A program made the position numbers and the translations under genes. From Siniperca chuatsi (lineage: Eukaryota > Chordata > Actinopteri > Centrarchiformes > Sinipercidae), in the NCBI RefSeq assembly GCF_020085105.1, contig NC_058063.1:9389422-9453421 (forward strand): a stretch of 64,000 nt of DNA, written 5' to 3'. Below are positions 1-10,128 of the stretch, one piece after another. Positions within the stretch are counted from its first letter, which is position 1. Each line of letters begins with the position of its first letter. Under the pieces are notes generated by a model. The model saw only the letters and a list, made by a program, of their open reading frames with translations, was not told the DNA's origin and searched no databases.

Positions 1-533
1 TATAAAACAAAAACATTGATCATGCATGACAAATAAAAAGGACATAGTTAAAAGAAACAAGGCACAAACTTTATACAAAAAAATGCCTTTCTAATAGACA
101 CACTGGAGTTACCCTAGTTCTATCTGTAGTTGATTGAAGGTCAGTAGTAAAGGCTCTTAAAGTAACCTGAGAGGGGTCCCTTTCGCCAGCTTCTTTCAGA
201 TGACTTCCATCCTTCTGGTGCAATTAGCCATTAAAAGTGGTTTCCAAATGCTCAAAGTAGCAGTCACAGTGAGTAAAAAAGCATCATTTACTCCCTTAGG
301 TGTTTCTTGACCCTGTTTTTACTGCCAGTCTGGGCCTTGTAGAGAAAGGCAAAAAAAAAAAAGGGAAAAAAAAGCTTTGAGTATCCACTGACAAACCAAG
401 ACTGCTGCCCAGCTCCCACAGCACAAAAGAGGACGGTGAAGGCGAGCAGATGGATTCTTAAGTGTGTATACAGTGTTTGATCATGGCAACCCTTACCATC
501 TGTGTAGGTAGGAGGTACTATAGTGCTACTGGC
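1..533 (-). other. zdhhc21: zdhhc21 3' UTR (partial, no gene otherwise seen)
   Basis: This stretch lies downstream of the zdhhc21 stop codon on the minus strand and probably holds its 3' untranslated region. I did not find a convincing minus-strand AATAAA with downstream context, so the transcript end may lie outside the window. An A-rich tract sits near 350-373. No other coding potential is seen. Confidence 0.5.
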
Positions 534-3500
534 CTACACGTGGGTGCGGAAGTGGTGGCTGGCTTGGAGCGGCTGCCTGCTTCGGAGCGGGTTGAGCCAC
601 AGGAGTTTCCAGCGAGTGCCGCAAACTTCAGCTAGTGCCCACTGCCAGGACCTCTTTGAGCCATAACTGAAAAGAAGAATAAAAAGCAATGATTCATGTT
701 AAAACGGGTATTATGGGACCACTTTAAAGGAATAGTTCAACATTTTGGGAAACACTCTTATTTACTTTCATGCCAAGCAGAAAAGACCACCATTCATTTC
801 TCAATATGAAGCTGCAGCCAGCAGCCAGTTAGCTTAGCATAGCATAAAGACTGGAAACAGGGGGAAACAGCTAGCCCCGCTTTGTATGGAGGTAACAAAA
901 TCCGCCTACTTGTACTGGTTAAAGAAGATATAACATGTTTTTAGTGAGCTTTAGAGGTGCTGGCAGGTGTATTTTGTTACCAGGCTAACTGTTTACGCCT
1001 GTTTCAAGTCCTTATGCCAAGCTATGCTAAGAATAGGTTTATTTCCAAAAACTTTGAACTATTCCTTTAAAATTATCTTAACTTGCAGCAGAAAGTGAAT
1101 GAGCATATTTCACATAATGTCAACCTATGTCGTTAATGCAGCTGCAAACCACTTCTGGCATTAGGACAGACGGAGTTAAACAGACTCACATTTCATTTGA
1201 GAACAGAGCCATTTTCTCAATGGTGGTAGTGTCCTGTAAGGGGGAAAAAGGAAAAGGACAATGTAAAATGAGTGGATCACTTCACAAACTAAGCTCCATC
1301 ATGATGATTCGGGACCATGATTAAAGTGTCACATGATCCGCCAAAAACATTAGCTTCCTGTAGACAGTTCCATGTATAGAAAACTTTTCTCTAAATAACA
1401 GCTTGCTGTTTCCCACCTCATCATGGAGGCCAAGTATAGATATTTCTAATTACAGCGCTGCCAAAATTCTTGATGAAAGCTTGTACATTACTTTGGCTTG
1501 TAATAAAATGTATTATTATTATTCATTTTGTTGTGTCACCTAAGATATTAAGAATGCAACTCTTAATATCTTGCAGGTAAATTCTGTCATTGACAGGATG
1601 TACAAATACTTTGATGCACACTCACACACACAGCCTGACCCCAGACTTTCTCTCGTGTTTCTTTTCTATTGATCACTGCATTACTGGCATTGATTGTTTT
1701 ATTTTTGTGTACTAAGTCATGTTGTTCTGTCTGAAGCTTTGTGTTCTGCTGCCTCATTTGCTAGGTCATTCTTGAAAAGACTGAAATTGCTTTCAATAGG
1801 ACAAACAAGCTAAATGATACTGGAAAGAAGCACCATCATGCTTATTTTACAGAAAAACAAAGTGAAACTAAACAGTTCCATTAGCTTGGAAATATGTTAA
1901 GAGAAGGCATAATCACATTGAGCATAATTACATCAGTAAATGTCATTTGAAACAAGACAATAAGTCATTACTCAGTACTCACAGAGAGGATGCCCGTCAT
2001 CTGAGTGTAAAACAAGCTAGTCATGCCACCAAACATGACCAAGCCCATGAGCGCTGAGACTCGCAGCAGAGCCAATTCATGGCGTGTTGTAAACTTCTCC
2101 TGGCAGAGGAAAACAGAACGGCAAACCTTTAAGATTATTTCATAATCTTAAAGCTCTATGTGATGACTTTCTCATAGTAAAATATTAACTTTTATTTTTT
2201 TTTTACCAGTGTTGTAGCTGACTCTTACAGGATGTAACAAAGCATTTAGCATTGATCACATAACGCTTTAAGATAACTAAATAAATGCAGTGAATAGTCC
2301 AAACTGCTACACATACATGTCTGAAATGTAGTCTGTAAGCTCTACACACATTTTCTGTCAACTGAGAATATAATTTACTTATATTCCTGTAGAATGTACC
2401 TGGTCTAGTCCTGTCAGTGGCTGGAAGTAATAGTACTGGCAGAAGTCCAGCACCAGGGTGAACAAACTGAGGACCTGAGCGTAGAAACAGAGCTGCAGGA
2501 AGAGCCAGTGGTTGTCTTCTCCCACACAGTTATTGATCCTGGAAGGAAAGAAACAGGATTTAAGATACTATCTTATATTATTTGATATGATCTGGCCTCA
2601 GTTATCATAAAAAAAATGTTTTCCCATTTCCCATTATAAAGCCTGAAAAGGTTTATATATTTTACAAGATGTATACAAGATATTTATACCTTTACAGTAA
2701 GTAAATAAATAAATAAATAGAATGCAGGTCAACTTTTGTCTGACATACTCGCACTCGTGTGTGGCTCTAGAAAATGTCTTGTGACTTTGCAAGTAATGTA
2801 ACATGATAAGCTATATATACACTGTACCACTGCCATTTAATACAAGCATCACATCGGCTGTGTAAACTCAGATGTTGGGTGGGTAAGTTTTAGTTTTGCA
2901 TTTTGTTATTGTTCTATCAATTTCTAATTTTCAACACTGTTTTCAATAGGTAAGCTATATGTGTCTGATATGTAAGTGTGTATCCTTACCAAGGACAGTG
3001 GTGGTCCATTCTGCGTACACAATGGCCACAACGACTGCAGTGGTGGGACCTTTTAGGTCTCATTAAGTTGCACTTATTGCACAACTCCCAGTGCTCTCGC
3101 TCTGTGACATAAATACAACAATCAGCAGTTTATTATTGGTTATTACTGGTAGTATTGGTTTTAATAGCTGACATGGTAACACAGTAATAACATATTCAAA
3201 CCTATTTACTTTGGTCTAAAGACATAACGAGAAGTATTAGCTGATATCAATTTCAGATGATATTCCCAACTGCAATCAATGGGCTCCAATTATGTAATAT
3301 GAGTAACAAAAATAGTAGAAAATTGAAACTGTTATCTTGACTATGTTCAGTTATTTACAGGTATAAAGATTTGTGGATAAACAATTAAACATGCACAATC
3401 TGACACGCTGGAACAATAGATTCCAGACGACGAATTTTAGCTTCAGAAGAATGGCGAGATGGGTTTTTCTGTGTCCATACCAGAGTGAGGTATGTGGGGG

Positions 3501-3894
3501 TCCACAGGAAGACGGCCAGGATCTGCTGTGGAAGCTCTGAATAGCGCCGCTATGCAGAGTCCTGATGCTATGTAATAACCTGAAGGAATACACAATGTTT
3601 AATTCTACTTAAAGTGCGTGATCCATACACTAGGGGCTTGTCAGAAATTCCACTTACTTTCAGTGGTCCCTCCCCAACAATTGAGAAAAGCTCTCACGTG
3701 TCAACAAAGAAATTCCTACAGTGGAAACAAGGATACTCACAAACAACAATGGCCCAAGGAATGTGTCCTTCATTGTAGTGTGGAAGTAGAACCAGTTTAG
3801 GAATAAAGAAAGTGTTGTAGAGCCAGATCCCAAACACCATGCTGATACACAGCCAGCCCATGGGGTCCACCACAAAGTGCAGTCGAAGCTTCAT
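534..3894 (-). CDS. zdhhc21: Palmitoyltransferase ZDHHC21
   Basis: This is a DHHC-family S-acyltransferase, a Golgi/plasma-membrane enzyme that transfers palmitate to protein cysteines. Coding exons on the minus strand are 3741-3894, 3481-3579, 2990-3101, 2400-2538, 1983-2099, 1190-1233 and 534-666. All have GT-AG borders and sum to 798 nt (265 aa), the same length as I recall for human ZDHHC21. The start is the ATG at 3892-3894, giving [14 protein letters not shown], which matches the family N-terminus. Residues 71-73 are the conserved DPG motif. The cysteine-rich domain is in the third coding exon, and DHHC falls at residues 117-120 with catalytic Cys120. Hydrophobic stretches near residues 12-35, 46-68, 138-165 and 185-210 fit four membrane passes. 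The sixth coding exon is only 44 nt. The last coding intron holds a 349-bp fold-back transposon. The reading frame is intact and the enzyme should be active. Confidence 0.95.
723..1071. mobile_element. Fold-back MITE-like DNA transposon in the last zdhhc21 intron
   Basis: The element starts with TTTAAAGGAATAGTTCAA (723-740) and ends with the exact reverse complement (1054-1071), an 18-bp perfect terminal inverted repeat. The interior is also largely palindromic: a block around 828-900 (TTAGCTTAGCATAGCATAAA and following) is mirrored around 950-1035. It has no ORF. TTAA is present at both termini (724-727 and 1067-1070), so a TTAA or TA target duplication is possible. I recognise this as a dispersed palindromic repeat of percomorph fishes. 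It makes up about two thirds of the 523-bp intron. Confidence 0.85.
2701..2719. repeat. (AAAT)n microsatellite
   Basis: This is a short run of about four AAAT units in a zdhhc21 intron. It is a simple repeat with no evidence of function. Confidence 0.7.
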
Positions 3895-4700
3895 GGCTGC
3901 TGGCACTCCGGGGAAGCCTACAGCGTTAAATTATTGTTATATTATTTCTTTGCATACGCCTATGATACCATCATCATCAGCGTTACTATTAGTTGTTATA
4001 GTTATTTAAACTGTGACATTTTGCCTTAAATACTGTTACATGACAGTAAAAGTTATTATATATATATATATAGATGACTGGCCAAGAGCAAAAAAGTATG
4101 ATAGATATCGTCATCTGACATTTACTGAAGAGGGCATAATTGATCATGTTTTCTGAAACCACAACAGAGGCCGAACTATGCTATAAAGCAGGTGTCTACC
4201 CAACCATAACTACTTTACACAGATGTTTAACATTAGCATATCTGCTAATCTAACCGTCTAAATCATCTTAAACAGCCCTCGGAAGCCTGCTAGTCTACAC
4301 TAAAAACCTTGTTATTGCAAAACCTCCCCTGCTCCATCATTCATACTACTGATAACACTGACAGCCACGATGGGCTTGGCTCCACAGCCTTACTGTGTTA
4401 GCTAACATCAGCGGGCTAACGTTATTTAATTCACTCGCGTTCATTTACAAATGACATAATTCAACGTGTTCAGTCATGATTTCCTACGCAAAAATGTAAA
4501 GATACATACTTTTTTTTTTTGCTGTCTTATTCAGCGCACGTATCGGTGTAGTTAACTACTTCCTCATCCGAGCCTCCGTGGGCTGGACAGGAGCAGCAAT
4601 AAAGAAACAAACTTCCGGTTGACTTACGTTTACAAATAAAACACTTTTTGGTGGGACTATATTCTAGTGAATAAAAAACCCCACACATATTTAATAATAA
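3895..4700 (-). promoter_or_regulatory. zdhhc21: zdhhc21 5' UTR, first intron and promoter region
   Basis: The start-codon exon has an acceptor just after 3918, so its 5' end (to 3917) is untranslated and at least one non-coding exon must lie upstream. An ETS-type motif, ACTTCCGG, lies at 4611-4618 in a comparatively GC-rich patch (about 4545-4625), the most promoter-like sequence here. The exact first exon and start site cannot be fixed from sequence alone. The AT-rich sequence from 3920 to 4500 would be intron 1. Confidence 0.5.
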
Positions 4701-5457
4701 TAACAAGTAGCTTTCTAAAAGGGGCGTATTTTGGTGCATTTCATTTTTTGTTTTGTTATTTGATTTGAAGGTTCATTATTTTTTAACTATGAAAAAAATA
4801 AAAACAAACACTATAAATGATTAGGACTTTAAGGATTTTTTCCCGGTTTTTGTTATTTCATTTCTTATTTACATCTTTGGGGCTCGTTATGTTGCCTTTT
4901 AGTGATGTAATGGCAGCTTATGCAATGTAACAGTTAGACTAATATTGTTTTAAGGTTCCCATATAAACGTGTTCTTTTGTGACTTTGGTGATTGCTCCGG
5001 ATGTCCAAATTCTTTAGAGAAGAAATGTGAGTCTTTTGGTGGGAGGTGATGAATGCTGGAACAATGATTTGAGTGTACATCCCATACTTTTTCCAATGGC
5101 AAAGTTTAGGCTTTTATTTGAACGACAACATTCCAGTTTCCTGTTGTATCGTGGTTGTTTACACTAGCTTGATGCAGCCATTGTGAACAGGTGGGGCGGT
5201 GGACTCGGTTGGAGCACTGTGTAAAGGGATGGAGCGCAGTGCACCACCGGCAACAGGGAAAACAGTCTGCTGCCGCCTATTGGTGAAACATGATTAATAC
5301 ATGAGGAGGCAGTCTGTGTCACTTACGTCTGTGATTATTAAAATGTAGACTACTTGCGAATACACTTTCTTAATGGTGATGCTTTAAACTTATCACCACT
5401 CACATTTAATAGTAATTCAATTAAATGATATTAATTTGAATGTTGAAGTCAGTGACG
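4701..5457. other. Intergenic, no gene seen
   Basis: This is AT-rich sequence with no long or conserved reading frame. A GC-richer patch near 5170-5290 has no recognisable protein or RNA. The right edge carries the 7-mer TAATTCA (5458-5464) that bounds the first LINE copy. Confidence 0.6.
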
Positions 5458-5815
5458 TAATTCATCTTCGTTTGTCTCTAGAGGTCTGGGAGCGTGGTGA
5501 ACAGGTAGTGGAGCTCATTATGATGATGAGGGTGGCGAGGGTTGGGAAATAAAAGGATGCAGGAAGGAAAGTAGGAAAAGGGGCTTCTCATGAGAATGGG
5601 GGTGGGGATGACAAGCAGGCAACGAATAAAATGAGGAAAGTGGAGCCAGTGCAGGATGAGTTTAAAGTATAGGTCAAATGCAGGGAGGGGCAGTCGGGTT
5701 TTGGGTCAACTAACCCACTTAAACTGATGGATGCTTTGCAGAGAGAGCTGGGGGATATCCATCATGGCAAGTTATTGGTGTTTTGTAAGAATTCAGACCA
5801 GCTAAGCTGCAGTCT

Positions 5816-6479
5816 TTGGGGGGTAAGAGGGTGGAAGTGTTTGCTACAGGTAAGAAGGGCGGTCCAAAGGGAGTGATTTATGGAGTATCTTTGGATATTT
5901 CTGTGGAGGACTTGGCGATGGGAATTCAGGGGGCTAAAGTAGCAGAGGTAGTGCAGTTAAAGGTTGGGCCAAGGCATGTTGCTGGCTGTCAAGGCTGTGA
6001 GCAGTATACAAGGGCAGTAAAGGTCCAGCAGATCAAGGAGGCAAGTGGAGTGTCTTATGCAGAGCTAGGAAGATGGATGGTGTGGGAGAAAATAGAACCA
6101 TGGGAGCGGGCATTGTTCCAGTAGTGGCACCAATACCAGATGATTGTGTGATAATAAAGACAATGGAGTTCCTTGTGGTTTCATGGTGGATCCTATGTGG
6201 GGAGTGAGGAGTCAGAGTAAGAACCAGGCAGATGTGGTGAGGGAGGTGGCTAGGGCAGCCCAGACGTTTTGGGCTGAGCTGGATGTAGTCAAGCACAAGT
6301 CTGATGTGCCTTCTGAAAATGTCTCAGGGACGTTTGGGCCTGATACACCCGCCTCTCAGGTGTGGAATGTAGTGCAGAGGATGTCAGGAGTGTATAAGCG
6401 CCCCAACCATTACCAGTCCTGGTGGAGAGAGGCGGTGAGGCCTCTGCTAATCTGGCCAAGTCAAATATCCGTGTCCTAG
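5816..6479 (+). pseudogene. LINE copy A, ORF1 remnant
   Basis: Two adjacent open stretches (5816-6124 and 6144-6479) in different frames read as pieces of a fish LINE ORF1. One contains KVQQIKEASGVSYAE, a segment usual just after the ORF1 zinc knuckles. The knuckle itself is degraded (CQGCEQY). A frameshift near 6090-6140 separates the two parts. ORF1 normally encodes an RNA-binding protein; this copy cannot. Confidence 0.6.
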
Positions 6480-6589
6480 CATTTCAGAAAGTGCACAGAA
6501 CAGCAGATGTGGGGGAGCAAGCTCAGAGGAGGCAAAGTGAGATTATGCAAAAGGATCGGCAGAAGCCCTGTTCTTCAGTCTTCATGAAT

Positions 6590-7743
6590 TAAAAAGGGCG
6601 GTTCAAGCGGGGAGAGGTACTACTCCAGGAAGGGGTGGGGTAGGATATGAAATGCACAAGCTCATTCATGATTTGGTGCTATCTGGGTGTTCGTGCGAGG
6701 CAGATACAGGCACTCTCTTATTGATTTATCAGGCTATGATTAGGACAGCTATAGACTATGGATGTTTGGGGTACGCTACAGCAGCTTCATCTATGTCAGG
6801 TAGGTTGGATGTAGTTAGTCTAGGGCTTTAAGGCTATGTTCTGGTGCTTTTCGTACAACCGCAATTCCGGCTTTGTTGCTGGCCAGCAGTTCCTCAGTGG
6901 CTGTTACCACAGGCTGAGGTGGACATGAGGATTGTGGATAGATTGAAAAGTGAGAACGCAGCAAACCCAGCCAGGTATAGTTGATGAACATCTGATATTA
7001 AATTGGGGTTCCTCTCTGCAGATTTTTACAGACGAGTCCAAAGATCCTAAGAGTGGCAGGGCAGGATTTGGAATGAGCTTGAGTTCCGTCAGGTGCTGTC
7101 ACAGTCTTGTCGCACTTTTATGGGCGCTTTGGTGGTTGGAAGAAGTGGGGCCTGTTGAGGCAGTGAGATCGAGGGCTAGGCCAGACCTGATGGGGGAAAT
7201 CCTGATTTTTAGACTGGAAAAACAAGGTTGTAAGGTTGGGTTGCTATGGGTCCCTATAGAGGGGAACAAGACAGCAGATAGAATGGCCAAGGCAACATTA
7301 AAGCGGAAAGGAATTGATGTCAGGGTTTCTTTTGGTAGGAATGAATGTAGTAATATAATTAGAGAAGGACTAACAAAGCAATAGCAGAGAGAGTGGGAGG
7401 TGGAGGAAAAGAGCAGGTAGTTTTTTTCTATTCAAGGGTCAACAGGCATCGTAGCACAGTCAATTTAAATAGGGAATAGATTAAGGCTGGGGCACTGTGG
7501 GCTGTGGAGTGGTCAACTGTTGGTGGGGAAACACCAGGATGGGAAATGTGGAGAATGTGTAGTGATGGAGACTATTCAACATGTACTGCTTCAGTGCCGG
7601 CAGTATACAGAAGAAAGGAAGACCTTGTTGGAGGAAGTGGCCAAGATGGGAGTGGAGATATTCTCCTTACTCTGTTAGGAGAGAGTAAAAATAAAAACCA
7701 AAATGCTCGAAATATCATTGACTTTCTTTGTTCAAGGATATAG
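6590..7743 (+). pseudogene. LINE copy A, ORF2 remnant with RNase H
   Basis: This is a fragment of ORF2. The RT fingers motif is joined to the thumb-side sequence with the catalytic palm missing (junction about 6685-6715). RNase H follows, with the first catalytic Asp visible in QIFTDESKD and a later GNKTADRMAKA block. A zinc-like C-terminus (GKHQDGKCGECV and IQHVLLQC) follows in another frame. The palm Asp pair of the RT is absent, so no polymerase could be made. Confidence 0.7.
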
Positions 7744-8254
7744 GCCATAAGGGGCCGACTAAGAAGTAATTACCATTCCATCTAGAGTGAGGCAGCAATG
7801 CGCTGAACGCACCTAGCTTGCCTTAAACTTCCACAAGAAGAAGAAGAAGTAATTCAATGGGCAGAGTGTTTGGAGTCGAGGAGAGAGAATCATATCAAAT
7901 TGCAATCAACTGTACCGTGAGTGTAGGATAGGTGAAAGTTCAGAGGGCTGGGATGAGGAAGATATGGAATGGCGTGCTGCGTCAAATGCAAGAAGGAAAA
8001 GGCAGAAGAGGAGAGACGGAAGCGTCAGATCTAAGTAGTCAAGGAGAAGAGGGCACTACCAAAATAAGTAAGAACTAATCGGGAAGACTGCACAGAGAGA
8101 GGCGGAGGAGTGGAAAGGTCTAATTATGTTTGGGAGGGAGACGGGGCACTTTCAGGCAGTGCGAATGACGGATTTGCCAAATTCCTTAACAACCTAAGAG
8201 TCCTTATCTCTGCCACAAATAAACAGCAACAAGACAAAATCCTTAAGAAAAATC

Positions 8255-8590
8255 CCTGGCATAGTAGCTGAACCGAGAGGAGTCACTGCAAATGTTCCAC
8301 CAGAAATGACTGAGGAGGAAGTCAAGAAAGAAATCAGAGGGGGAAGGTGCTAGATGTCAAGAGACTTTGGACAAAGAAAGATGGTGTTAAGAAGGACAGC
8401 CTGTCAATGCTGGTACAATTTGAGAACACACTTCCTAAAGAGATCCAAATCAGGTGGATCAATTATAGGATACGAGAATATATCCCAAACCCGATAAGAT
8501 GCTATAAATGCCAAAGCATGGGCCACATAGTGCTGCGTATTGTTTTTTTTCAATCCAGATTAAAGCACAAGAGGTACAGAAATACAAAGT
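8255..8590 (+). pseudogene. LINE copy B, ORF1 remnant with zinc knuckle
   Basis: The reading runs GIVAEPRGVTANVPPEMTEE and continues through LDVKRLWTKKDG to NPIRCYKCQSMGHI, a gag-like ORF1 segment with one CCHC-type zinc knuckle. It crosses a frameshift near 8340 and another after the knuckle. It is nonfunctional. Confidence 0.6.
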
Positions 8591-8939
8591 AATCAATAAC
8601 ATATCCTATGCAGAAACTTTAAGGAAAGTAAATGAGGAAACGCAAAGGACAGTAACATATATGGAGGTGATAAGTGGAGAAGAAGATGGACCAAGTGACG
8701 GCCCTCTGCCTTTACCCCAGAGAACAAGTAGGCCCAGGATGCAACAAGAAGACAGAACAGTTCGAGCTCCAGTAACACAGCAGAGTCAACGCTCCCAAAA
8801 ATGCAAGGTGAAAGAGGATTCACTGGTGGTGGATCAGATACGTTTCATAGCCATCAGTTGTAAAATAATGAGTTAAGACAGTGGTGAACGTGGCAGAAGA
8901 ATCTTTGGGGACTCAAGACTTGAGAGCAGAAGATAGGAG

Positions 8940-9690
8940 GATCTACTATGGATGCTGTTGTTAGATTAAGTAATGAAATAGAGAAATCATTTAAGATGAA
9001 AGAGCTGATGGCGATAGTTTTCTTTGATATTGAAAATATGTGGATACAACTGGGGAGCAGTTGTTTATGGGGCACCAGCCAAATCTCACTTAAATTAAAT
9101 TGACAGACTTCAAAACAAAGCCTTGAGACTTAGCATTGGTGCAATGAGGTCAACGCCAAGTAATGCTGCGCTGGGAGAAACGGGAGAAATCCCACTAGAA
9201 CTCAGAAGGGACAAACTTTCATCAGATTCATCTTAGAGGATGTGGGAATGAAAATACCACTAAAAGTGTCCCAAACGAATTCTGGGATTATAACAAATTT
9301 AAGGGAAATGGTTTTGGATGGAAGATAAAAGATAAATCAGAAGAATATAACATTAAGGAAACACGTTTGAATTCCCCTACTCCAATAGGCAACGTCCCCC
9401 CATAGCTATTTCCTAAAGCTAAAGTTGAGTTTAGTATCACAGAGCTAAAGAAAGATTGGGTGGAAAGCGAAATAGGCCACTGTGCAAACCAGTATATAAG
9501 AAATCGTTTTTATAATTACCTCCAGATATTTACTGACGACTCAAAAGATCAAAATGATCATGTAGGAACAGGAGTCTACATCCCACAATTTCAAATTAAT
9601 TTAGGGAATATAATTACAGATAAACTATTGGTCTATACAGCTGAGATGATGGCAGCGGGTGTTGGTCAGAAAATGCTGAATATGTAATAA
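8940..9690 (+). pseudogene. LINE copy B, ORF2 remnant (RT start joined to RNase H)
   Basis: RT motif A is recognisable as VFFDIEN. The sequence then passes within a few codons to SLKLN and KALRL-like thumb sequence (about 9040-9140), so the palm and YxDD-type catalytic motif are missing. RNase H begins with the catalytic Asp in FTDDSKD and reaches the catalytic Glu in AEMMA before decaying. Several in-frame stops are present. Confidence 0.6.
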
Positions 9691-10028
9691 TGCACTGTGT
9701 CAAATATAATAAAGGAAGGGTAAGTTTGCAAGAAAGGGTGAGAGAAGCTGGACGAGGATGGGATTTGGAAGGATAGGAACAAATGGAGAAGATGTGCTGG
9801 AAACTCAGAGAGGGGTAATAGATTTCTCAATAAACACTGGGATGTTTAATAGAATATAGTTGTTGATTTTAATTTATTTATTTGTTTTGTTTCTGTCTAT
9901 TATTTATTGTTTGTTAATGTTACAGACTAATGTAAAATAGATCCCGTCCTACATACTCCGGTACGGTAGGTGGCGGTATGCACCTAAAGCTCGTATTGCA
10001 GTCCGCCAAAAACGGAAAGAAGAAGAAA

Positions 10029-10128
10029 TAATTCAACTTCCGCTAGCGTTAGCGGCCGGTGTTTGTTGACAGCAACAAGCCGCTTAGCACAACTTTACTG
10101 TGGGCGTTTCATTGTGTTTCGGGGTAAA
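10029..10128 (+). promoter_or_regulatory. plaa: plaa proximal promoter / 5' UTR
   Basis: Only 100 bp separate the LINE tail from the plaa ATG. The interval starts with TAATTCA followed by ACTTCCG (10036-10042), which resembles an ETS site, and then GC-rich sequence. The transcription start is probably here, unless transcription initiates inside the LINE tail. Confidence 0.5.

Larger units (their letters stand above)
5465..7849 (+). mobile_element. Decayed I/Nimb-type LINE, copy A (RT core deleted)
   Basis: This is a degenerate non-LTR retrotransposon. In order it keeps ORF1-like pieces (about 5816-6479), the start of the reverse-transcriptase region (about 6590-6690, GRGTTPGRGGVGYEM), a jump straight to the post-palm region (IYQAMIRTAIDYGC, about 6727-6770), an RNase H piece (about 7015-7320) and a C-terminal Cx2C...HxxxxC zinc motif (about 7545-7600). 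The tail is a GAA repeat (7835-7849). RNase H after RT and the GAA tail point to the I superfamily, Nimb-like in fish. TAATTCA occurs just outside both ends (5458-5464 and 7850-7856), consistent with a target-site duplication. There are many frameshifts and stops, and it is inactive. Confidence 0.8.
7857..10028 (+). mobile_element. Decayed I/Nimb-type LINE, copy B (RT core deleted)
   Basis: This is a second, diverged copy of the same type and orientation, directly after copy A. It keeps an ORF1 remnant ending in a CCHC-like knuckle (CYKCQSMGHI, about 8500-8530), the start of the RT palm (VFFDIENMW, about 9018-9044), then a jump to the thumb-side region and an RNase H start (QIFTDDSKDQ, about 9520-9555). 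The 3' end carries GGTGGCGGTATGCACC (9969-9984) and a short GAA tail. TAATTCA (7850-7856 and 10029-10035) flanks it. Its RT deletion differs from that of copy A. The 3' end lies about 100 bp before the plaa start codon. Confidence 0.8.

Noticed and set aside
1127..1324. 65-codon plus-strand open stretch
   Set aside because: Overlaps the 44-nt zdhhc21 exon on the other strand; no similarity.
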